Positions 1-7,036 of a stretch of DNA of 64,000 nucleotides are shown piece after piece. Below the pieces are notes generated by a model. It had not been told where the DNA came from and did no database searches. It was given only the letters and a program-made list of their open reading frames with translations. The DNA comes from an uncultured Clostridium sp. (lineage in GTDB: Bacteria; Bacillota; Clostridia; Lachnospirales; Lachnospiraceae): contig CAMYAO010000004.1 in assembly GCA_947253885.1 (NCBI GenBank), positions 62,001 through 126,000 on the forward strand, given 5' to 3'. The position numbers and the translations under genes were made by a program. Positions within the stretch are counted from its first letter, which is position 1, and each line of letters opens with the position of its first letter.

Positions 1-260
1 AGGAAAACGAATACAAAGATTTAATCAGAAGGTTAAATCGGATTGAAGGACAAGTGAGAGGAATCAAGAAGATGGTTGAGGAAGAACGCTATTGCATCGA
101 TATACTGACTCAGGTCAGTGCAATTACCTGTGCGTTGAACTCTTTTAATAAACTTCTTTTGACCAATCATATTAAATCCTGTGTGGTGAAAGATATAAAA
201 GCAGATCATCTGGAAACTGTGGAGGAACTTTGTGCCTCCATTCAGAAATTAATGAGGTAG
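1..260 (+). CDS. csoR: CsoR-family copper-sensing repressor, 5' end cut by window
   Basis: The open frame enters from the left edge (codons begin at base 3) and ends with TAG at 258-260. The visible part contains the RRLNRIEGQVRGI segment typical of the CsoR/RcnR (DUF156) helical repressors. The three copper ligands of the CsoR subgroup are spaced as in known CsoR: a Cys in RYCIDIL, a His 25 residues later in TNHIKSC, and a Cys 4 residues after that. Family members bind the promoter of the copper efflux operon and release it when Cu(I) fills these ligands. It sits 4 bp upstream of copA, so it probably represses its own operon, but the promoter lies outside the window. The spacing makes a nickel or formaldehyde sensor less likely. 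Confidence 0.9.
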   Translation, partial: ENEYKDLIRRLNRIEGQVRGIKKMVEEERYCIDILTQVSAITCALNSFNKLLLTNHIKSCVVKDIKADHLETVEELCASIQKLMR

Positions 261-264
261 AGTT

Positions 265-2829
265 TTGAAAGAAGAAAAGTTTAATATTACCGGAATGACC
301 TGTTCTGCCTGCTCGGCTCGGGTGGAAAAGGTAGTAAGTCAATTGAGCGGAGTAGAGACGGCAAGTGTCAATCTGCTGACCAACAGTATGTCAGTTCGAT
401 ATGACGAATCCGTACTGAGGGAATCGCAGATCATCACTGCGGTAGAAAAGGCGGGATACGGAGCGGACAATGCATTAAAAAATGCAGATAAAGACAAGAA
501 GAGGACAAATCGTATTGTTGAAACGGAAGTGTCGGTTAAAAAAGTGCGACTGCTGTTATCTCTTTGTTTTTTGATTCCTATGATGTATCTTACTATGGGA
601 AATATGTTCCATCATATGTTTGGTATGCCGATGCCGAATTGGGTAATACAGACGTTTTTCGGCACTGAAAATGCCGGTATTTTTGCATTTACACAATTTT
701 TGATTTTGTTACCGATTTTATGGATCAATCAGAACTACTTTAAAAACGGATATCGTAATCTTTTTCACAGAGCTCCGAATATGGATACGTTGGTAGCGGT
801 CGGTTCCTCTGCAGCTGCAATCTATGGGATATTTGCCATTTTCCGAATTGTATACGGATTAAGCTACGGGAATTTTGAAATTGTAGATACCTACCGTTCT
901 CAGTTGTATTTTGAATCTTCAGGAATGATTGTAACTCTGATAACACTCGGGAAAATGCTGGAGGCAATTTCAAAAGGAAAAACGAGTGATGCGATCGGCA
1001 GACTGGTGGATTTAGCGCCGAATCAGGCAACAATAGAGCGAAACGGAGAGGAAATGATCGTTGATAGTGCCGATTTGGCAGTTGGAGATATTATTATTGT
1101 ACGACCGGGAGATCGCATTCCGGCAGACGGTGTAATTATAGAAGGAAGATCCAGCTTTGATGAATCCGCACTTACGGGAGAAAGCATTCCCATAGAAAAA
1201 ACAGTAGGAGACGCTGTAATTACGGCATCTTTAAATAAAAACGGTTTTGTGAAATTCAAAGCACAAAAGGTCGGAGGGGATACTACATTATCGCAGATTA
1301 TTACGCTGGTGGAGGAGGCAAGCTCTTCCAAGGCTCCGATTGCACGAATGGCGGATAAAATAGCAGGTATATTTGTTCCGATTGTAATGGCGGTGGCGCT
1401 GGTTGTGGCAATTGTCTGGTTGCTTAGCGGAGCGGATTTTGAATTTGCATTGTCAAATGCCATCTCCGTTTTGGTTATCTCATGTCCGTGTGCGCTCGGA
1501 TTGGCGACACCTGTGGCTATAATGGTCGGAATGGGAAAAGGTGCCGAGAATGGAATTTTGATTAAATCAGGTGAAGCGTTAGAAATCGCACATAATGTAG
1601 ATACAGTCATTATGGATAAAACCGGGACAATCACAGAAGGAAAACCGGTTGTAACAGATGTAGAATACTACCATATCAAACGTGAGGATCTGATTGCAGC
1701 TGCAAGCGGAATGGAGGCATCAAGTGAGCACTCGCTAGCTGAAGCAATCGTATCATATGCATCGAATGAGGGAATCGAAGAACAGAAATTTGATTCATTT
1801 GAAGCTGTTTTCGGGAAAGGAATCCGTGCAACTGCGGACGGAATTGTTTATTGTGCAGGCAATGAACGGCTTATGCAGGAACAGGGAATAGAAACGACTC
1901 CTTATACTGTGATATTGGAACGTTATGCAAAAGAAGGAAAGACTCCTTTGTTATTTGCAAAAAATAAAACGATAATCGGCATTATTGCAGTTGCAGATAT
2001 AGCAAAGCCTACCAGTGCCCGGGCAATCTCAGAACTAACTGAAATGGGACTGCAGGTAATTATGCTGACCGGAGATAAAACGCAAACAGCACAGGCGATA
2101 CAAAAATCTTTAAAAATTCCGGAGGTAATTGCAGAAGTACTGCCTCAGGATAAGGAGAAAGAGGTTGCCGCATTACAGCAGAAAGGACATGTCGTGGCAA
2201 TGATCGGAGATGGAATCAATGATGCTCCGGCACTGGCCAAGGCGGATATTGGAGTTGCAATCGGAGCAGGAACGGATATTGCAATCGACAGTGCAGATGC
2301 GGTTTTAATGCAGGGAGATCTGTTAGATGTCGTAAGTGCAATCCGTTTAAGCAAGTCGGTCATCCGTAATATTAAACAGAATCTATTTTGGGCATTCTTT
2401 TATAATATCATCGGAATTCCGGTTGCAGCCGGGGTATTATATCCGGTGTTCGGGATTCGATTGAGTCCGATGATCGGGGCTTTGGCGATGAGCTTCAGCA
2501 GTGTTTTTGTAGTGACAAACGCACTTAGATTACGTCGATTCCAAACAGATAGAGGAATATATGGTATACAATTGGAAGAACGAGAACAGCATAAGCTGTC
2601 AAAGGAAGGAGAAATAAATATGAAAACAGAGATCAGAATAGACGGTATGATGTGTGAGCATTGTAAAGCGACAGTAGAGAAAATTTTGACAAATCTGGAA
2701 GGGGTTTCCGAAGCAGAGGTAAATCTGGAGAAAAAGACAGCGGTGTTTACCGATGACGGCACAGTAAAAGAAGAAACAGTGAAACAAGTCATTGAAGATG
2801 CCGGATATACTTATATTTCAAAAAAATGA
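265..2829 (+). CDS. copA: Copper-exporting P1B-type ATPase CopA with an additional C-terminal HMA domain
   Basis: This 854-residue pump drives Cu(I) out across the membrane using ATP. Order of domains: N-terminal heavy-metal domain with GMTCSAC (residues 10-16), transmembrane helices from about 95, actuator TGES (304-307), the metal-site motif CPC (407-409), phosphorylation site DKTGT (451-455), and the GDGINDAP hinge near 648. The nucleotide-domain motif reads SEHS (about 487-490) instead of the usual SEHP, though the ATP-contacting His is kept. The expected CopA C-terminus is near residue 765. Beyond it a linker leads into a second HMA domain with GMMCEHC. The start is TTG at 265, because the upstream GAGGTAGAG overlapping the csoR stop is the only ribosome site. 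Copper rather than zinc or cadmium specificity follows from CPC plus the neighbouring CsoR. Confidence 0.95.
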   Translation: MKEEKFNITGMTCSACSARVEKVVSQLSGVETASVNLLTNSMSVRYDESVLRESQIITAVEKAGYGADNALKNADKDKKRTNRIVETEVSVKKVRLLLSLCFLIPMMYLTMGNMFHHMFGMPMPNWVIQTFFGTENAGIFAFTQFLILLPILWINQNYFKNGYRNLFHRAPNMDTLVAVGSSAAAIYGIFAIFRIVYGLSYGNFEIVDTYRSQLYFESSGMIVTLITLGKMLEAISKGKTSDAIGRLVDLAPNQATIERNGEEMIVDSADLAVGDIIIVRPGDRIPADGVIIEGRSSFDESALTGESIPIEKTVGDAVITASLNKNGFVKFKAQKVGGDTTLSQIITLVEEASSSKAPIARMADKIAGIFVPIVMAVALVVAIVWLLSGADFEFALSNAISVLVISCPCALGLATPVAIMVGMGKGAENGILIKSGEALEIAHNVDTVIMDKTGTITEGKPVVTDVEYYHIKREDLIAAASGMEASSEHSLAEAIVSYASNEGIEEQKFDSFEAVFGKGIRATADGIVYCAGNERLMQEQGIETTPYTVILERYAKEGKTPLLFAKNKTIIGIIAVADIAKPTSARAISELTEMGLQVIMLTGDKTQTAQAIQKSLKIPEVIAEVLPQDKEKEVAALQQKGHVVAMIGDGINDAPALAKADIGVAIGAGTDIAIDSADAVLMQGDLLDVVSAIRLSKSVIRNIKQNLFWAFFYNIIGIPVAAGVLYPVFGIRLSPMIGALAMSFSSVFVVTNALRLRRFQTDRGIYGIQLEEREQHKLSKEGEINMKTEIRIDGMMCEHCKATVEKILTNLEGVSEAEVNLEKKTAVFTDDGTVKEETVKQVIEDAGYTYISKK
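2620..2829 (+). CDS. Possible nested copper chaperone (CopZ-like) translated from inside copA
   Basis: An ATG at 2620, in frame with copA, is preceded by the strong ribosome binding site AAGGAAGGAG (2602-2611) with a spacing of about 8 bases. Translation from here would give a free 69-residue protein that is a complete heavy-metal-associated domain with the Cu(I)-binding GMMCEHC motif, the size and form of CopZ. It would begin exactly where the copA linker ends. Known CopZ proteins carry Cu(I) in the cytosol to CopA and CsoR. Whether the cell makes only the fused pump, only the free chaperone, or both cannot be decided from sequence. Another reading is a former copA stop codon that was lost, fusing two adjacent genes. 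Confidence 0.5.
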   Translation: MKTEIRIDGMMCEHCKATVEKILTNLEGVSEAEVNLEKKTAVFTDDGTVKEETVKQVIEDAGYTYISKK

Positions 2830-2883
2830 TCTGATACATAAATACAAGCATATCATTCTCTTGTAGAAGTTTCAGGATGACTA

Positions 2884-2892
2884 TGTTATAAT
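2884..2892 (+). promoter_or_regulatory. Extended -10 promoter before the acetate-transporter-family gene
   Basis: TGTTATAAT matches the extended -10 consensus TGnTATAAT exactly. No good -35 lies at 17 bp, which is normal for extended -10 promoters. Transcription would start near 2900, upstream of the left copy of the inverted repeat at 2929-2944. Confidence 0.6.
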
Positions 2893-2928
2893 TTTAACAA
2901 AGTAGGAAACTGAAAAGTTGCCTATAGA

Positions 2929-2944
2929 ATCGACTTTTGAACTG
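2929..2944 (+). repeat. Left arm of 16-bp inverted repeat flanking the gene at 2969-3583
   Basis: ATCGACTTTTGAACTG. Its exact reverse complement occurs at 3593-3608, just past the stop codon of the same gene. The left arm also takes part in a local imperfect dyad (AAAAGTTG at 2913-2920 against CGACTTTT). Confidence 0.75.
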
Positions 2945-2968
2945 TTCTGACACATGAGGGGGATTTAA

Positions 2969-3583
2969 ATGTTGGAGAGGACAGAGGTTAAAATATTAAA
3001 TGCGGATCCATCTGCTATGGGTTTATTTGGATTGGCAATTGTAACATTAGTAGCTTCATCACAAAAACTGGGGATTACTTCCGGAACATCGCTTATTGTT
3101 CCGTGGGCAGTTTTTCTTGGAGCATTTGCACAGTTATTCGCTTGTATTCATGATGCGAAAAGCCAGAATGTATTTGGAGCCACTGCCTTTGGAGGATATG
3201 CATTCTTCTGGTTCTCCATGGCGGTTTCATGGATGATTCAAAACGGAGTCTTCGGAAGTGGTATGGCGGCAGCTGCAGATGGAAAACAGATGGCGTTTGC
3301 GTTTTTGGGCTATTTGATCTTTTCTATATTCATGACAATTGCTGCAATAGAGACCAATAAAGTGTTATTGATCATTTTTATTTTTATTGATTGTCTGTTC
3401 CTGGGGCTAACCTGTTCGACCTTTGGAATTATGGCACATGGTATGCACACATTTGCGGCGATTAGTGAATTAGCCATTGCAATTGCATCTTTTTATGGAT
3501 TTGGTGCAAATATATTGAATAGTCACTTGGGGTATTCCTTATTACCTTTGGGAAAACCACTTAATATTTTAAGAAAAGAGTAG
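2969..3583 (+). CDS. GPR1/FUN34/YaaH-family acetate or succinate transporter
   Basis: The 204-residue protein has about six hydrophobic helices and little else, as in the SatP/YaaH family of small-monocarboxylate channels. The N-terminal signature is present in slightly altered form as NADPSAMGLFGLAI (family: N-P-A/V-P-L/F-G-L). Members move acetate or succinate, usually with protons, across the cytoplasmic membrane. The ATG at 2969 follows GAGGGGG with a spacing of about 6 bases. It has its own extended -10 promoter and is framed by a perfect 16-bp inverted repeat, so it looks like a single-gene unit. Acetate kinase is 49 kb away in this window. The exact substrate is not determined by sequence. 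Confidence 0.85.
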   Translation: MLERTEVKILNADPSAMGLFGLAIVTLVASSQKLGITSGTSLIVPWAVFLGAFAQLFACIHDAKSQNVFGATAFGGYAFFWFSMAVSWMIQNGVFGSGMAAAADGKQMAFAFLGYLIFSIFMTIAAIETNKVLLIIFIFIDCLFLGLTCSTFGIMAHGMHTFAAISELAIAIASFYGFGANILNSHLGYSLLPLGKPLNILRKE

Positions 3584-3592
3584 AATCAGATT

Positions 3593-3608
3593 CAGTTCAA
3601 AAGTCGAT
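3593..3608 (-). repeat. Right arm of 16-bp inverted repeat
   Basis: CAGTTCAAAAGTCGAT, exact reverse complement of 2929-2944. The two arms enclose only the transporter gene. Confidence 0.75.
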
Positions 3609-3627
3609 ATTAAATTTTTCTCATTTA

Positions 3628-3636
3628 TGCTACAAT
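3628..3636 (+). promoter_or_regulatory. Extended -10 promoter for the serine hydrolase
   Basis: TGCTACAAT fits TGnTATAAT with one change. It lies 44 bp before the ATG at 3680 and just outside the right arm of the inverted repeat. Confidence 0.5.
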
Positions 3637-3679
3637 AAACAGATACAAATCAGGTTTAGAAAGTTTATGAAGCAGAGAA

Positions 3680-5470
3680 ATGAAAGTAGAAATGAAATGG
3701 AAAAACAGAATAAGAAGTAATGGGATAAAGGGCTGTTTGATAGGGATAATAGCGCTTTTTTTTATACAAACAATTGCGTATGCGGAGCCGATTTCAAAAA
3801 AGATATTGCCGTCAGGATCGACGGTGGAACAGATCGGTCCGCAGATTTCACAGTTTGTAGCAGATCATTCCTCAGACACAGGGGTAGCAGTAAGTGTATT
3901 TTATAAAAACAAAACGATTGTACAGGATTATTACGGTTATGCGGATCGCAGCACCAAGTCTTATGTGAATAAAGATTCTGTTATGGAGTGGGGGTCTATT
4001 TCAAAAGGATTGGTATGGATCTCTGTAATGCAGTTATGGGAACAGGGAAGATTACAGCTGAATAAGGACATAAGAACCTATCTTCCAAAAGGTTTTTTGA
4101 AAAATCTGCATTTTAAAAAGAAGATTACAATGCTTCACTTGATGAATCACACCGGAGGGTTTCAGGATCTGATTATAGACACGTTTATTCGGGATCCACA
4201 GAATTTACAATCTTTATATAAAACATTGAAAAGTCATCAGCCGGAACAGGTGTTGTTACCCGGAGTTGCAACCGGTTATTCGGATTGGGGGTGTGCGCTG
4301 GCGGCTTATATTGTACAGAGGATCAGTAAGATCAATATTGTAGAGTATGAGCATATTCATATTTTAAATCCATTGGGTATGAAGCATACTGCGGTGGCTT
4401 CCGATTTGAGTGATAATCCGTGGGTAAATAAGCAGAGAGATCGTATAAAGGGATATTCGAGTATACAGACAGAATTACCACGCTATTATTTTACCTTATT
4501 TCCGGCAGGAAGTGTGACTTCCACGTTGCGGGATCTGGAACGGTTTGCAAAGGCAATTTTAAATCATAATCGATTGCTTCTAAAAGAGTCTACATGGAAG
4601 AAGATGCAATCGCCCTCTAATTATCTGGGAGACAGCAGGATACCGGTCAACTATCATGGCTTATGGGCACAGCCTTATGGACAACATGTAATGGGGCATC
4701 AGGGAAATACGATGGACTTTACTGCAACTATGATTCTGGATGTCAAGAATAAGATCGGGTGTGTGGTATTGGTAAATGAAAGCTATGATACTACCTATAC
4801 GGAACAGATGCCGATTTTACTGTACGGCGCATTTTCTTCTAAGGCATATTTTCATGTGAAGCGGGAAATGCCTTCTGGATTTTTCCGAATGGCGAAATCT
4901 ATCCGATACGGACCGTTAAAAATCAGCAGTCTGTTTGAAATTGTGGCGGGAGTTGAAGATTCGGAATTATGGATGAACGGAAAGATAGGACATTTGGATA
5001 AGATCTGTTTTCCATATGGAGACTTTATTGAGATTTCTATGGTAACTTTTATATTGGAATGTATACTGTTACTTGTATGGATATTTGCATTTTTGTTCTC
5101 TTTTGTCAGCCTGGCGGTAAGACTGACCACGATCCCGATTAAACTGATTTTAAGAAAGCCGGTTCGGATCCAATTGGGAAAGTGGAGCAGCATTTCGGCG
5201 GTCGTTCAGATGATGTCGCTCGGTTTATTGGGGCTGTTGGTATATCGTATTTTACAGGGAAGCATCTCAACCGATTATATTTGGATTTCAAAAGGCTTTT
5301 TTGTGGTGTTGAGCATGTTGCTGATTCTGATCGTTATAGGAATAAAAAAGATTGTTCAAACAAAATCCGGCCATAAACGAAAAATATATAATATAATTGT
5401 ACTTCTATTTTTGATATTTGCAGTAATTAATATATTATATTGGAATACATTTATGTTTTGGAGAATTTAA
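3680..5470 (+). CDS. Beta-lactamase-related serine hydrolase with C-terminal membrane helices
   Basis: The 596-residue protein has a signal or anchor segment (about 18-35, ending AYAEP), a class C beta-lactamase/esterase-like catalytic domain (about 45-390), and four C-terminal transmembrane stretches from about 455 onward. Catalytic motifs: SISK (106-109) supplies the nucleophile and general base, the second motif reads YSD (200-202) where the family usually has YSN, and HQG (340-342) stands in for the KTG box. The enzyme domain would face outside. Relatives act on D-amino acid peptides, cell-wall precursors or esters; none is proven here and resistance to beta-lactams should not be inferred. 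ATG 3692 is an alternative start a few codons in. It looks monocistronic, with a terminator downstream. Confidence 0.85.
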   Translation: MKVEMKWKNRIRSNGIKGCLIGIIALFFIQTIAYAEPISKKILPSGSTVEQIGPQISQFVADHSSDTGVAVSVFYKNKTIVQDYYGYADRSTKSYVNKDSVMEWGSISKGLVWISVMQLWEQGRLQLNKDIRTYLPKGFLKNLHFKKKITMLHLMNHTGGFQDLIIDTFIRDPQNLQSLYKTLKSHQPEQVLLPGVATGYSDWGCALAAYIVQRISKINIVEYEHIHILNPLGMKHTAVASDLSDNPWVNKQRDRIKGYSSIQTELPRYYFTLFPAGSVTSTLRDLERFAKAILNHNRLLLKESTWKKMQSPSNYLGDSRIPVNYHGLWAQPYGQHVMGHQGNTMDFTATMILDVKNKIGCVVLVNESYDTTYTEQMPILLYGAFSSKAYFHVKREMPSGFFRMAKSIRYGPLKISSLFEIVAGVEDSELWMNGKIGHLDKICFPYGDFIEISMVTFILECILLLVWIFAFLFSFVSLAVRLTTIPIKLILRKPVRIQLGKWSSISAVVQMMSLGLLGLLVYRILQGSISTDYIWISKGFFVVLSMLLILIVIGIKKIVQTKSGHKRKIYNIIVLLFLIFAVINILYWNTFMFWRI

Positions 5471-5477
5471 AAGAAGA

Positions 5478-5507
5478 GGTGTCATACAATGGTGTTTGTA
5501 TGATGCC
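5478..5507. terminator. Stem-loop between convergent genes
   Basis: GGTGTCATACAA and TTGTATGATGCC form a 12-bp stem with two G-U pairs and a 6-base loop, placed between the convergent serine hydrolase and LysR genes. The U tract is poor on both sides, so termination may be inefficient. Confidence 0.5.
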
Positions 5508-5516
5508 GCTTTCTTG

Positions 5517-6253
5517 TCATAATTCTGTATTTCCGTTTTTGGCAAGATAGTTCATGAAAATGGAAATAATAGGATTGAAATTATCGCGTCGCCACACGGC
5601 AACCAGCAATTGTTGTTGAGCATGCTCAATAGGAATATTGACAACAGCATGATTGGATGTGGAGATACAGTTTTCATCTAATATGGCATACCCCAGGCCG
5701 GATTCCACTTTCAGTAATTGATCCTGTATGGAATTGGAGATTTGAATGTCCCTAGGAGTGAAGTTGCTCTCTTCACATAGGTGTATAATGGCATTATAGC
5801 CTCCATGTGAAATTTCAGGTGCAATATCTATTTCACCTGATAAAACATATTCCCGCAACTGTTTGAAGGTACCGGAAACAATATCTACTTTAATATTCGG
5901 ATGCTGTTCCCGAAGCTGCATGAGCGTATTCGGAAGAAAGTTTTCAGAGCGCTGTGTCTCCAATACACCCAGATGAAGTGTACCGCTTTGACCGATTTCA
6001 ATATGCTTTGCTTTATCTACGATATCATCAACTTCATTTACAATACGGGAGAACTCCTTATATAAAACAGCACCACCGGGAGTAAGTTGCACATATTTTT
6101 TGTGCGAACAAATAAAGTCAGACCCAGTTCGGTTTCCAGATTTGCAATATCTCTGATCAAAGAAGATTTGGATTTGTATAAAGGGGAAGCGGCTTCGGTA
6201 AAATTTAAATATTTTGCTACGTTTAAAAAACTGTGAATTTGATCTGATGTCAT
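5517..6253 (-). pseudogene. LysR-family regulator broken by a frameshift and an internal deletion
   Basis: Reading on minus from ATG 6253 (good site AGGAGAGG, 8 bases upstream) gives a LysR winged-helix domain: MTSDQIHSFLNVAKYLNFTE, continuing to LGLTLFVRT. The frame is then lost at a run of six A (minus strand, about 6095-6100). The normal continuation KKYVQLTPGG lies in another frame, and seven A would restore it. The effector domain continues to the TGA at 5517 but is also short. About 50 residues expected between GEIDIA and GGYNAIIHLC are missing, leaving roughly 245 residues instead of about 300. Two independent lesions argue for a true pseudogene. Intact relatives usually control a divergent neighbour, here the aldolase at 6338. 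Confidence 0.85.
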
Positions 6254-6277
6254 AAAATGAACCTCTCCTTTTTGTGG

Positions 6278-6306
6278 TTGCATATAAAATTATTTTGAAC
6301 GATAAT
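6278..6306 (+). promoter_or_regulatory. Likely promoter of the class II aldolase
   Basis: TTGCAT (6278-6283), 17 bp, GATAAT (6301-6306), lying in the divergent gap between the broken LysR gene and the aldolase. Start of transcription would be near 6313. Confidence 0.5.
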
Positions 6307-6337
6307 ATAAAAAAAGCAAGAAATAAGGGAAGTAAGA

Positions 6338-7036
6338 ATGAATTATTCAAAAGAACGAAATGAAATATGCAGTGTCTGCCATAAGATGTGGCAGAGAGGG
6401 ATTGTAGCTGCAAATGACGGAAATGTTTCCGTGAAACTGGAGGATGGTACGTTTTTATGTACGCCTACAGGAATCAGTAAATATGATATACAGCCGGATA
6501 TGCTGATCCGTATAAAGGAAGACGGAACCGTTTTGGAAGCTTCAGAAGGATATCGTCCGTCTTCGGAGATGAAGATGCATATTAGATGTTATCGGGAACG
6601 GGAGGATATCAGAGCAGTTGTACACGCACATCCTCCGATTGCTACCAGTTTTGCATCGATGGGAAAACCGTTGGACGGTTATTATGTCATGGAGTGCATT
6701 GTAAACCTGGGAGCAGTACCGATTGCAGAATATGCAACACCGTCTACGGAAGCGGTACCGAACTCTATCGCCCCTCATTTAGCTCACCATGACGGGATTT
6801 TATTGGCTCATCATGGTGCTCTGACTGTCGGCGATACTTTGGAGACCGCATATTTTAAAATGGAATCTCTTGAGATGTATGCAAAGACTTCTTTCTATAT
6901 TCATTTGTTGGGAGGAGCGAAGGATATGCCGGAGAAACAGATAGACGAGTTATTGGATTTACGGAACAACGTTTATAAAATGAAAGGACACCATCCGGGT
7001 TATAAAAAGTTTACAGATACAAAAGAGGCAGAATGA
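6338..7036 (+). CDS. Class II aldolase/adducin family protein (L-fuculose-phosphate aldolase-like)
   Basis: At 232 residues this matches the zinc-dependent sugar-phosphate aldolases. The metal site is complete: HAHPP supplies two His and HHGAL the third. The acidic catalytic residue is in PSSEMKMH and the phosphate-binding GNVS and TPTG loops are near the N-terminus. Enzymes of this family split fuculose-1-phosphate, rhamnulose-1-phosphate or similar substrates into dihydroxyacetone phosphate and an aldehyde, or are ribulose-phosphate epimerases. The actual substrate cannot be read from sequence, and there are no sugar transport or kinase genes next to it. The last codon and stop overlap the next gene by 4 bases (ATGA), implying coupled translation. 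Its probable regulator, the divergent LysR gene, is broken. Confidence 0.85.
   Translation: MNYSKERNEICSVCHKMWQRGIVAANDGNVSVKLEDGTFLCTPTGISKYDIQPDMLIRIKEDGTVLEASEGYRPSSEMKMHIRCYREREDIRAVVHAHPPIATSFASMGKPLDGYYVMECIVNLGAVPIAEYATPSTEAVPNSIAPHLAHHDGILLAHHGALTVGDTLETAYFKMESLEMYAKTSFYIHLLGGAKDMPEKQIDELLDLRNNVYKMKGHHPGYKKFTDTKEAE

Noticed and set aside
1023..1634. Long minus-strand open frames over copA and over several other genes
   Set aside because: They are mirror frames of well-supported genes, lack ribosome sites and read as low-complexity, Ser/Ile-rich products.
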